Source: Anaerolineae bacterium (GTDB lineage Bacteria > Chloroflexota > Anaerolineae > 4572-78 > J111). From it: a stretch of 11,734 nucleotides of DNA. Of the stretch, positions 1 to 6,232 are shown piece after piece. The number at the start of each line of letters is the position of its first letter. Positions within the stretch are counted from its first letter, which is position 1. Where the stretch lies: the NCBI GenBank assembly GCA_020433835.1, contig JAGRBY010000184.1:1-11734 (forward strand). The letters are read 5' to 3'. The position numbers and the translations under genes are program-made. Below the pieces are notes generated by a model. It searched no databases. It worked only from the letters and a program-made list of their open reading frames with translations, and had not been told where the DNA came from.

Positions 1-449
1 ATACCAGCCGCGCCCCGGCGGGCCAGCGCGTCATCACGCTCAGCACCCACACCCGGCTGGATGATTGGTGGCAGCTGCTCGAACATGACCGCGATGCCTA
101 CGAAGCCCGCAAGCAGGTATATGCCGACCGGCTGCTCACTGCCGCTGCACGCGCCCTACCCACCCTGCGCGAGGCCGCCCAGTTTGTAATGCCCGGCACG
201 CCCGTCACTTTTCAACGCTTTACCCACCGGATCGACGGTTGGGTCGGCGGCTTTCCGCAAACCAGCCTGTTTCGCACCTGGGCACCAAAGCTGGCTCCCC
301 AGCTATGGATGGTCGGCGACAGCATCTTCCCCGGCCAGTCGACGGCAGCGGTGGCGATGGGCGGTCTGCGGGTGGCGGCGGCGGTGCTGCATCATCAGCA
401 CGTGCCGTGGCCTGTTCAGCGTGATGGTGTGCTCCGTTCGCCGGGCTGA
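1..449 (+). CDS. Carotenoid desaturase (CrtD/CrtI-type FAD oxidoreductase), C-terminal part
   Basis: Only the last 148 residues are in the window; the reading frame is open from the left edge to TGA at 447-449. The fragment matches the C-terminal half of the phytoene desaturase / CrtD superfamily of FAD-dependent amine-oxidase-fold enzymes. It has a substrate-domain segment with a [10 protein letters not shown] motif and a GG-PQ motif, then the C-terminal FAD-contacting motif [15 protein letters not shown] and an A-GGLRVA helix. The family desaturates or otherwise modifies carotenoid backbones at the membrane, using FAD. The combination GTP-TF-RFT...GWVGGFPQ recalls CrtD-type (C-3',4') desaturases more than classical CrtI, but CrtO-like relatives cannot be excluded without the N-terminal Rossmann region. 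The 3' end is followed after 8 nt by a long palindrome that may act as its terminator. No other carotenoid gene is visible. Confidence 0.82.
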   Translation, partial: TSRAPAGQRVITLSTHTRLDDWWQLLEHDRDAYEARKQVYADRLLTAAARALPTLREAAQFVMPGTPVTFQRFTHRIDGWVGGFPQTSLFRTWAPKLAPQLWMVGDSIFPGQSTAAVAMGGLRVAAAVLHHQHVPWPVQRDGVLRSPG

Positions 450-457
450 ACCCCTCT

Positions 458-503
458 TAAAATTACCGTAGGACAAACTTAAGTTTGTCCTACGGTAATT
501 TTA
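458..503. repeat. Perfect 46-bp palindrome (family A copy 1), possible terminator of the desaturase gene
   Basis: The arms 458-480 and 481-503 are exact reverse complements with no spacer; the centre is CTTAAG. The outer part is AT-rich, so transcripts in either direction end the stem in a U-rich run. A bidirectional intrinsic terminator is therefore possible for the desaturase gene ending at 449. The core TAGGACAAACTTAAGTTTG recurs at 6186-6213 and 10525-10555, so this is also a member of a dispersed palindrome family. The repeat is seen directly; the terminator role is inference. Confidence 0.85.
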
Positions 504-609
504 TCTCATCTATCGCTGTCACCCCGGTCTATACCTGCCTCCGTTTGGCTAAATGGTTAATCCCTCTACAATATGGTACAGAGAAAGCTTCTATACCGAA
601 ATTAGTTTG

Positions 610-722
610 AAACCAACACTTTTCATCATGTCATGCCCGCACGTTTTAAGCGGGCATCCATTCCACACGACCTATGGATGCCCGCTTAAACCATGCGGGC
701 ATGACGCCAAAAGTGCTGGTTT
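610..722. repeat. 113-bp imperfect palindrome made of two hairpins (REP/BIME-like or small MITE-like)
   Basis: Left arm 610-661 and right arm 674-722 are inverted copies apart from a few mismatches and a 3-nt length difference, around a 12-nt loop. Each arm also contains its own smaller hairpin, ATGCCCGC...GCGGGCAT, at about 633-656 and 678-702. The structure can thus fold as one long stem or as two adjacent stem-loops, like paired REP units mobilised by TnpA-REP transposases or a short non-autonomous element. No clear target-site duplication flanks it and there is no transposase in the window. It sits between the desaturase gene and the lipoprotein gene, ending about 40 nt before the lipoprotein start. 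Confidence 0.8.
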
Positions 723-736
723 TATTCTGTTTTTAG

Positions 737-742
737 TATAAT
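737..742 (+). promoter_or_regulatory. Candidate -10 box for the lipoprotein gene
   Basis: A perfect TATAAT lies 21 nt before the GTG start, just outside the right arm of the 113-bp hairpin. The sequence at the expected -35 position (about 714-719) lies inside that hairpin arm and is a poor match. This is therefore only a weak promoter call. Confidence 0.25.
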
Positions 743-763
743 CAATGATGAAGAGGTGTTATT

Positions 764-1165
764 GTGAAGCGTACTATAGGGTTGCTTATAACCATCTTAC
801 TCTTTACCGTGATGGGGCTGGTCGGCTGCGGGCGCGGCCAAACCAGCGACATCAACGCCATCGGCATCGATCTGAGCGTATCGCCCGACCCACCGGCGGT
901 CGGCCCGGCCACGCTGGTACTCACGCTAACCGACGAGCAGGGCCAGCCTATCTCTGGCGCGGAATTGGAGTTGGAGGGCAATATGAGCCACGCCGGGATG
1001 ACGCCGGTTTTTTCCCAAGCGCAGGAGGTTGAGCCGGGGCGCTATGAAGCCCCGCTGGAATTTACTATGGGCGGCGACTGGTTTGTTCTCGTCAAAGCCA
1101 CGCTGCCGGATGGCCGCGCGTTAGAGCGGCAAATCGACGTGCCGGGGGTTAGCGGGGGGATGTGA
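764..1165 (+). CDS. Small YtkA/FixH-like lipoprotein, possible copper-handling role
   Basis: A 133-residue protein with a clear lipoprotein signal: a basic start (MKRT), a hydrophobic stretch at about 5-20 and a lipobox LVGC with Cys22, so it should be anchored outside the cytoplasmic membrane. Residues about 35-127 look like the Ig-like YtkA-type domain, with alternating strands and a late G-DW-VLV strand. The segment at 72-79, GNMSHAGM, holds Met74, His76 and Met79. Such Met/His clusters occur in YtkA relatives linked to copper delivery for CuA assembly in cytochrome oxidase, but this role is inferred here. The start is GTG at 764, preceded by AGAGGTG at about 752-758. It is convergent with the small membrane protein, only 5 nt between stop codons. 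No oxidase gene is in view. Confidence 0.78.
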   Translation: MKRTIGLLITILLFTVMGLVGCGRGQTSDINAIGIDLSVSPDPPAVGPATLVLTLTDEQGQPISGAELELEGNMSHAGMTPVFSQAQEVEPGRYEAPLEFTMGGDWFVLVKATLPDGRALERQIDVPGVSGGM

Positions 1166-1170
1166 TGCGG

Positions 1171-1317
1171 TTACAATTCATGGTCGTTGTCGTCTGTGCG
1201 CCGCAGGATGAGGTAGAAAATTAGAGCGACGACCAGAAAAAAGCCGCCAAAGAACAAGCTGGTGCCGGGCGTTAGCAGGCCGGGGTTGAGCCAAAGAGCG
1301 TTGATAGAGTAAGGCAT
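1171..1317 (-). CDS. 48-residue single-span membrane protein, function unknown
   Basis: Reading the minus strand from ATG at 1317 to TAA at 1171 gives 48 residues: a short N-terminal segment (MPYSINALWLNPG), one strongly hydrophobic span at about 20-38 rich in Phe, Val, Leu and Ile, two arginines (39-40) and a charged tail TDDNDHEL. The positive-inside rule predicts the tail in the cytoplasm. An AGGAG ribosome site lies at 1324-1328 with a 6-nt spacer, strong support for a real gene of this size. A TTGTCA-N17-TAAACT promoter-like pair inside the repeat at 1343-1399 is directed at it. The gene converges on the YtkA-like lipoprotein. Its size and shape resemble small respiratory-oxidase subunits such as CcoQ, but I see no sequence signature that proves this. 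Confidence 0.68.
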   Translation of the reverse strand: MPYSINALWLNPGLLTPGTSLFFGGFFLVVALIFYLILRRTDDNDHEL

Positions 1318-1342
1318 AAGTGTCTCCTATACTGTAAGCGAT

Positions 1343-1399
1343 GGAGCGTCAAAGTTTACTTTGACCTTACCCAGATGACAAAGCAAGCTTTGTCGCTCC
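1343..1399 (-). repeat. 57-bp double-hairpin element, copy 1 (family B)
   Basis: The element is bounded by GGAGCG and CGCTCC; its 12-bp ends are inverted repeats with one mismatch. Inside are two tight hairpins: GTCAAAGT/ACTTTGAC (1348-1365) and GACAAAGC/GCTTTGTC (1377-1394), each with 8-bp arms and a 2-nt loop. The reverse complement matches 10577-10633 at 50 of 57 positions with no gaps. It ends 25 nt upstream of the start codon of the small membrane protein, in the same orientation relative to that gene as copy 2 has to its own downstream gene. No target-site duplication is obvious. Confidence 0.9.
1353..1381 (-). promoter_or_regulatory. Candidate promoter inside the 57-bp element (small membrane protein)
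   Basis: On the minus strand the element reads TTGTCA (1381-1376), 17 nt, TAAACT (1358-1353): five of six and four of six matches to sigma-70 consensus at ideal spacing. The -10 box lies 35 nt before the ATG at 1317. The same two hexamers with the same 17-nt spacing occur in the other copy. The hexamers also overlap hairpin arms, so structural conservation is a competing explanation. Confidence 0.45.
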
Positions 1400-1418
1400 G
1401 GGTCGTTGCTCGCCAGAT

Positions 1419-1439
1419 GACGGCCTTCATAAGGCCGTC
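1419..1439. repeat. Short hairpin upstream of folB
   Basis: GACGGCCTT and AAGGCCGTC form a perfect 9-bp stem with a 3-nt loop. No T-run follows on either strand, so it does not look like an intrinsic terminator. It lies just upstream of the folB promoter candidate and could be a regulator site or a relic of a repeat. Confidence 0.5.
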
Positions 1440-1456
1440 GGGAGATGTTCTGCTTT

Positions 1457-1485
1457 TTGACGGGCCGGCAGGTTTCCCCCATAAT
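1457..1485 (+). promoter_or_regulatory. Candidate sigma-70 promoter of folB
   Basis: TTGACG (1457-1462), a 17-nt spacer, then CATAAT (1480-1485): five of six consensus positions in each box at ideal spacing. The -10 box lies 46 nt upstream of the chosen folB start at 1532, which leaves room for a short leader and the GGGAGA ribosome site. Confidence 0.55.
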
Positions 1486-1531
1486 CAGGCTGCACGACAT
1501 AATTGCAACCGTTTGCTTCCGGGAGAATATA

Positions 1532-1903
1532 ATGGATCGTTCGCTCGACAAAATTTTTGTGCGAGATTTACTGGTTCGAGGCATTCTGGGCGTCAATGCC
1601 GATGAGCGAACCAACAAGCAGGATATACTGGTCAACTTCACCTTGTGGGTCGATACCCGAGCCGCTGGCAGCAGCGATGATATTGCCGACTCGGTTAACT
1701 ATAAAACCGTAACGAAGGCCATTGTCAAGCACATTGAAGAAGGCCAACCGTTTTTGGTCGAACGGCTGGTGGCCGAACTGGCCCAGCTTTGTCTCGATAT
1801 TAATGAGCGTGTTCAGGCGGTGGAGATGTCGGTTGAAAAGCCGAGCGCTCTGCGCTTTGCCCGCTCGGTGGGTATCGCTATCTATCGCGAGCGGGGGGAG
1901 TAA
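1532..1903 (+). CDS. folB: Dihydroneopterin aldolase (FolB)
   Basis: A 123-residue protein of the usual FolB length. FolB converts 7,8-dihydroneopterin to 6-hydroxymethyl-7,8-dihydropterin plus glycolaldehyde in cytoplasmic folate biosynthesis, as a homo-octamer. Family landmarks in order: the opening strand DKIFVRDLLVRGILGV (6-21), Glu25 in NADER, Tyr57 in DSVNYKTV, the helix PFLVERLVAELA (73-84), and Lys103 in the EKPSA signature before a closing strand VGIAIYRER. Glu, Tyr and Lys are the conserved pterin-binding and catalytic residues. The start at 1532 is preferred because GGGAGA (1521-1526) precedes it at 5-nt spacing and the protein then begins at the family's first strand; an in-frame ATG at 1445 lacks both. 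The gene ends 17 nt before the convergent stop of the STAND gene. Confidence 0.95.
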   Translation: MDRSLDKIFVRDLLVRGILGVNADERTNKQDILVNFTLWVDTRAAGSSDDIADSVNYKTVTKAIVKHIEEGQPFLVERLVAELAQLCLDINERVQAVEMSVEKPSALRFARSVGIAIYRERGE

Positions 1904-1920
1904 GTTTGCATTGATTTTTG

Positions 1921-4900
1921 CTACTTCAACGCCAGGAAGTAAATCCCTCGCGCCCCCACAGCCATCAACTGACGCCCATCCGGGAACCAGGCGCAGTCGG
2001 CCAGCGTACCGTCAACGCGCAGCGTGGTGATCGGTTGGCCGTCTGGTATTGTCCAAAGCCGGACTGTACGATCTTTCGAGATCGAGAGCAATTGCCGCCC
2101 GTCAGGGCTAAAGGCACATTGAAAAACCAGGGCGGTGTGGCCTTCCAACGTTAGCCGTAAATCTCCTGTTTGGCTGTCCCACACTTTAACCGTTGCGTCA
2201 TAGGCGGCTGAAGCCACCAGCGTTCCATCGGGGCTAAAAGCACAGCTATGTACCGGCCCGCCGTGCCCCTGCAATGTTAGCACCTCGCGCCGGGCGGCAA
2301 TGCTCCACACTTTCGCCGTTTGATCAGCCGATGCGGAAACGACGAAGGCCCCGTCTGGGCTAAAGGTGCAGCTATTTACCCCCCGCATATGGCCCGTTAG
2401 CGTAAACTGTTCGCTACCGGACGCTGCATCCCACACTTTCATGGTGCTGTCATCCGAGGCTGAGACAACGGTCTTGCCGTCGGGGCTAATGGCGCAATCG
2501 TTCACGGCCCACATATGGCCGATGAGGGTAGCGCGTTCGCTGCCGGTTTCGGTATCCCACACCTTTAGCGTGCGGTCCTGCGACGCCGAGACGATAATTG
2601 CGCCGTCTCGGCTGATCGCGCAGTCGGTTATCGGGCGCATATGGCCTTTCAACGCCAAGCGCTCACTGCCTGACTCGTAGTCGATGACGCTGAGGCCGTT
2701 GCCACTTGTATCGAAAACAACCGTCCGGCCATCGGCGCTTACGGCGCAGCACAGGGCGGCAGAGGTATGGCTCATGCCGGTCGCGCTTTGGGCATTTTCG
2801 ATGCTGCCGGCCGTGTCCCACAATTTAAGCGTTTTGTCTTGCGAGGCCGTGACAATTAACGCGCCATCGGCGCTGATGGCGCAGCCGGTGACCGAGCGCT
2901 GGTGGCCGTCTATCGAAAAAAGCTCCTCATCGGTGGCAGCATCCCAGCCTTTGACAGTTTTGTCGTTCGAGGTCGAGATGATGAAGCGACCGTCGGCGCT
3001 GATGGTACAGCTTTCAATCCAGCCGGTATGGCCGTGCAGAGTAAAGCGTTCGCTACCGGTGCGTGTGTCCCACGCTTTGATGTCACCGTCAGGCAGCGAT
3101 GCTATGACCAGCCCGCCATCGACGCGCATTGCACACCGCAGTAGCGCCGAGTTGGTGGTGGTGAAGGTTAAATTCGCCATCGGGTTGTGTACGTCGAGGT
3201 CTTCATAAGCGCGAAGCGTGGTGCGCAGTTGCCCGCTGCGGCCTTCCCACAACTTCACCGTCCCGTCTGACGATGTCGATGCAATCAAGGTGCCGTCGGC
3301 GCTAATGGCGCAGCCGGTCACGGCGCGGTCGTGGCCGGTTAAGGTTAGGCGCTCTTGGCCCATATCGGCATCCCACACTTTAAGCGTCTTGTCTTTCGAC
3401 GCGGTCACGGCGGTGCGACCGTCGGCACTGATGGCACAGCCGAAGATTTGTCCGGCGTGGGCCTTGAGGGAAAAGCGCTCCAGCCCGCTTTCGGTGTCCC
3501 AAATTTTAAGCACCCCGTCCCAGGTGGCCGAGATGATAACTGTGCCGTTAGCGCTGATAGCGCAGCTATTGCCCATAATCTTATGACCGCTGAGCGTGTG
3601 TAGCTCTTCGCCGGTTTCGGCATCCCACACTTTAAGCTTGGCGTCCTGGCCCATCGACACAATCTTCTCGCCGCCGGCGCTGAGGCTGCATGCTACGACC
3701 GCCACGCCATGACCGGCCAGCGTTCGGATAAGGCTGGCATCGGGTAGGTCGGGCAGGCGTCGCGCGGCGGTGAGCAGTGGGCCAGGTAACTGCGTCTCGC
3801 CCGCCGTTGCCAGCGGTTCAAGGTTGAGTACATGAGCGACGCGGCTGTGCAGCGTGTTGCCGATTTCGCCCAGTGTGGTGCATTGATTAAGCAGGTGGCC
3901 AGCTTGGGAGATGCTTTGATGCAGCCGGATGAGAACGCTATCCTGCGGAGCCGCACGCCGGGCTTCCAGCAAGTCGCCTTCTACTGCGTAAGCGCCCACC
4001 AGATGGATTTTTGTTACCAGATAGAGGAGGTCTTTGACGGTATCAACCAACTCGGTGACGCGCCCGGCCCCAACCAGGTGGTGGGTTAGGTGCGCCCACA
4101 CATATGTTTCGGAATGGGGCAGCTTGGCCCAATCGGGCCGACCGTTATCGCGATGGGGTAGCCCTTGGGCCAAGGCCGTTAGAAACTGATTGTGCAAACC
4201 GGCTATGGTGCTCTTTTGCGCCTGGGCCAGGAAGCCACGGACAATTTTATGAAGGGTAATGTAGCCTATGTTCGGTTCGAAGTGGGCCAGCAGCGAGAGC
4301 TGCGACAGCCGTTCGCACAGCGCCTCGACGCTTAAATCCCCGTGGCCGGAGGTGGCCTGCCACAGCTTTTCCAGCACATCAAACGGGATGTTGACCTCAT
4401 CGGGGAAGATGACCAGCTCGGTAAAGCAGGTGTACTCGGCCTGGTTGAGCCGCTCCAGGCTGAGGCCCAGCGTTTGGCCCACAGCCTGATCGCGGGCGGC
4501 GGCGTTGTGAATATCAAAGGCGGTCAGGCCGCGCTTATCGAGCGCCTTATTGACGTAGTTGAGGGCCGCATCCAGCGATTGGTTGGCCTTGTAAATCCGG
4601 TCGCGCAGGGTGCCGTTTGTAAGTTTAATGAGAAGGGGCCAATGCCCTAACCGCTGTGCCAAATGTTGAAACGCGGTTAACGAGCCATCCGGCAGTTTGG
4701 CCCGCAGCAGCCCCACGGCTTCACTCGTCGTCATGTCGGCCACTTCGATTTTATTGGTACGAGGCGGCAGCGCCGCCACGTTACGGGTGGTAATGAGGCG
4801 GGTGCAGTGGGAGCCGCCCTTCAGGAAGGGTGCCAGATGGTTTACGTTCCACACATCATCGAGCACCATCAAAATATCGCGGTCGGCCAAAAGCTGCACC

Positions 4901-6036
4901 AGACGGGTCTGGGCTTCGTCTACGGTAGCAAAGCAGGGACGCTCGCCGGATAGCACTTCGACTAAATCGACAACCCGGCTGGTGAGGTCGCCGGGGTTCT
5001 GCCCCAGCGTAACCCAGACCACCCCGTCATCATAGGCGGCCCGAATATCCTCATCGTGGCAGACGGCCTTGCCCAGAACCGTCTTGCCATACCCACCCGT
5101 ACCGTACAGCCCCACAATATCAGCCGAAGGGTTGCCCTGACCATCAAGCAGACAGCGCTCGATGTGGGCCAGTTGTGCAACGCGCGGAACAAAGTCATCG
5201 GTCACCTCTTCGGCCATAAACGGCACGCGCGGTGTCTCGCAGCTTTGGTTTAAGTCTTCCACCAGCCTCGCCCATTCCTGGTCGAGATGGTAAAAGCGGC
5301 TATCGCGCAGCCAGCGGGGCAGCGTCTTAAAATCAACCGGAGTGGCACCCCAAACCGGATAGACACACACGCCGCGCTGCCGGGCATACGTCCACTCTTT
5401 TTTGACCACGTCCGACAGCATTGCCGCCGGGGTGACGATGAGCACCATAAACTCCACCTGGTCGAGGGCATCGACAATTTGCAGCCACCAGTCGCGCCCG
5501 CCCTCCATTTTGACCCGGTCTTGCCAAACGGGGATGCCTTCCTGTTCAAGCCGGTTGGTCAGGTCGCGGGCCAGATATTCGGCATCCTTGCGGGCGTAGG
5601 AGATAAAAACGCGAGGAGGTAGCTCAGACACATCCGGGCTTGATGACGTCGCGCCCGCCGCCTTGACATCGGTGGAGTCTGGGGCTGATGAGGTAAAGGC
5701 TTGTTCGGCCTCAAAGTGGGCAAGCAGGGTATCGACGGCAGCCGCCAGTTCGCTGTCCTGGGCCAGTTCCGCTTGCAGTTCGCGGGCCGCTTGCGAAAGG
5801 TCATCGGCCATGCTCTGCACGCTGCGCAGCACGTATTTGGCTCGGCTACCTAACAGTTGGTTAACCGCTTCGATGGCGTCCAGATCGAACTCTTGAACCG
5901 ATTGGCGCAGCGGCCACAGAATGCCGGCAGCCAGCAGCGCGTGCTTGAAGGGAGGCTCATCAAGCGCGGTCACTGTCTCGGTTAAGCTAGCCAGTACTTC
6001 ATTTACCTGGGTACGCCACGTATCGAGAAAAGCCAT
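1921..6036 (-). CDS. TIR - NB-ARC - WD40 STAND protein with intact TIR catalytic site
   Basis: A 1371-residue NLR/APAF-1-like signal-transduction ATPase. Order: an uncharacterised helical region (about 20-110, with LLAAGILWPLRQ and FDLDAIEAVNQ); a low-complexity linker; a TIR domain (about 141-260) with box 1 RVFISYARKD and catalytic-type Glu214 in SDVVKKEW; NB-ARC (about 285-500) with Walker A GTGGYGKT (312-319), Walker B DILMVLDDVW (387-396), sensor LITTRN (414-419) and a GLPL-like LGHWPL; winged helix (about 505-600) with LHK at the MHD position; a helical linker; then 14 WD40 blades (775-1371), enough for two seven-bladed propellers. Such proteins are held off by the WD40 sensor and oligomerise with ATP when a ligand binds; TIR then consumes NAD+ or makes signals from it. 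AGGA lies 8 nt before the ATG. Ligand unknown. Confidence 0.93.
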   Translation of the reverse strand: MAFLDTWRTQVNEVLASLTETVTALDEPPFKHALLAAGILWPLRQSVQEFDLDAIEAVNQLLGSRAKYVLRSVQSMADDLSQAARELQAELAQDSELAAAVDTLLAHFEAEQAFTSSAPDSTDVKAAGATSSSPDVSELPPRVFISYARKDAEYLARDLTNRLEQEGIPVWQDRVKMEGGRDWWLQIVDALDQVEFMVLIVTPAAMLSDVVKKEWTYARQRGVCVYPVWGATPVDFKTLPRWLRDSRFYHLDQEWARLVEDLNQSCETPRVPFMAEEVTDDFVPRVAQLAHIERCLLDGQGNPSADIVGLYGTGGYGKTVLGKAVCHDEDIRAAYDDGVVWVTLGQNPGDLTSRVVDLVEVLSGERPCFATVDEAQTRLVQLLADRDILMVLDDVWNVNHLAPFLKGGSHCTRLITTRNVAALPPRTNKIEVADMTTSEAVGLLRAKLPDGSLTAFQHLAQRLGHWPLLIKLTNGTLRDRIYKANQSLDAALNYVNKALDKRGLTAFDIHNAAARDQAVGQTLGLSLERLNQAEYTCFTELVIFPDEVNIPFDVLEKLWQATSGHGDLSVEALCERLSQLSLLAHFEPNIGYITLHKIVRGFLAQAQKSTIAGLHNQFLTALAQGLPHRDNGRPDWAKLPHSETYVWAHLTHHLVGAGRVTELVDTVKDLLYLVTKIHLVGAYAVEGDLLEARRAAPQDSVLIRLHQSISQAGHLLNQCTTLGEIGNTLHSRVAHVLNLEPLATAGETQLPGPLLTAARRLPDLPDASLIRTLAGHGVAVVACSLSAGGEKIVSMGQDAKLKVWDAETGEELHTLSGHKIMGNSCAISANGTVIISATWDGVLKIWDTESGLERFSLKAHAGQIFGCAISADGRTAVTASKDKTLKVWDADMGQERLTLTGHDRAVTGCAISADGTLIASTSSDGTVKLWEGRSGQLRTTLRAYEDLDVHNPMANLTFTTTNSALLRCAMRVDGGLVIASLPDGDIKAWDTRTGSERFTLHGHTGWIESCTISADGRFIISTSNDKTVKGWDAATDEELFSIDGHQRSVTGCAISADGALIVTASQDKTLKLWDTAGSIENAQSATGMSHTSAALCCAVSADGRTVVFDTSGNGLSVIDYESGSERLALKGHMRPITDCAISRDGAIIVSASQDRTLKVWDTETGSERATLIGHMWAVNDCAISPDGKTVVSASDDSTMKVWDAASGSEQFTLTGHMRGVNSCTFSPDGAFVVSASADQTAKVWSIAARREVLTLQGHGGPVHSCAFSPDGTLVASAAYDATVKVWDSQTGDLRLTLEGHTALVFQCAFSPDGRQLLSISKDRTVRLWTIPDGQPITTLRVDGTLADCAWFPDGRQLMAVGARGIYFLALK

Positions 6037-6068
6037 AGTCTTTATCCTGGAATGAAATGGTTACTGGT

Positions 6069-6097
6069 ATGATAGCCGAACTTGACTTAATATCCAA
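6069..6097 (-). promoter_or_regulatory. Candidate promoter of the downstream STAND gene
   Basis: On the minus strand TTGGAT (6097-6092), 17 nt, TATCAT (6074-6069). The -10 box matches five of six positions and the -35 box only three; the -10 box is 32 nt before the ATG at 6036. It suggests the gene may have its own promoter rather than depending only on read-through from its upstream paralogue. Confidence 0.35.
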
Positions 6098-6185
6098 GAA
6101 TTTAAGGGTCTTAATAGCTTTGGGTTAGTTACGGAGTGAACCGCAAGGGGCGGATGCGAACGGGTTGGGCTAAGCCGCTCCGCGC

Positions 6186-6213
6186 TGTAGGACAAACTTA
6201 AGTTTGTCCTACA
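6186..6213. repeat. 28-bp perfect palindrome (family A copy 2) between the two STAND genes
   Basis: The arms 6186-6199 and 6200-6213 are exact reverse complements with centre CTTAAG, sharing the core TAGGACAAACTTAAGTTTG with copies at 458-503 and 10525-10555. It begins 20 nt after the end of the upstream STAND gene at 6233. No strong T-run follows on the minus strand, so a terminator role is weaker than for copy 1. It could still form a stem in a shared transcript or be a protein-binding dyad. Confidence 0.85.
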
Positions 6214-6232
6214 AGTTTATTTCCAGAAGAGG

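Noticed and set aside
1445..1531. Longer folB start at 1445
   Set aside because: FolB proteins begin close to the first strand; the ATG at 1532 has GGGAGA 5 nt upstream, while the extension overlaps the likely promoter and is not FolB-like.
1528..1533. TATAAT overlapping the folB start codon
   Set aside because: It would leave no leader for the GGGAGA ribosome site; the TTGACG-N17-CATAAT pair upstream is a better promoter.
1327..1641. 104-residue minus-strand frame across the folB start
   Set aside because: It overlaps folB antisense and the 57-bp repeat; no ribosome site or domain.
2366..3208. Open frames on the plus strand across the WD40 region (also 6282-6851 and 7158-7829)
   Set aside because: They are antisense shadows of the WD40 repeats, showing the same low-complexity Pro/Ser/Ala pattern at every 126-bp period and no ribosome sites.
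2000..3720. Regular repeats of about 126 bp resembling a tandem array or CRISPR
   Set aside because: The period is 42 codons and the frame encodes WD40 blades; there are no short identical repeats with unique spacers.
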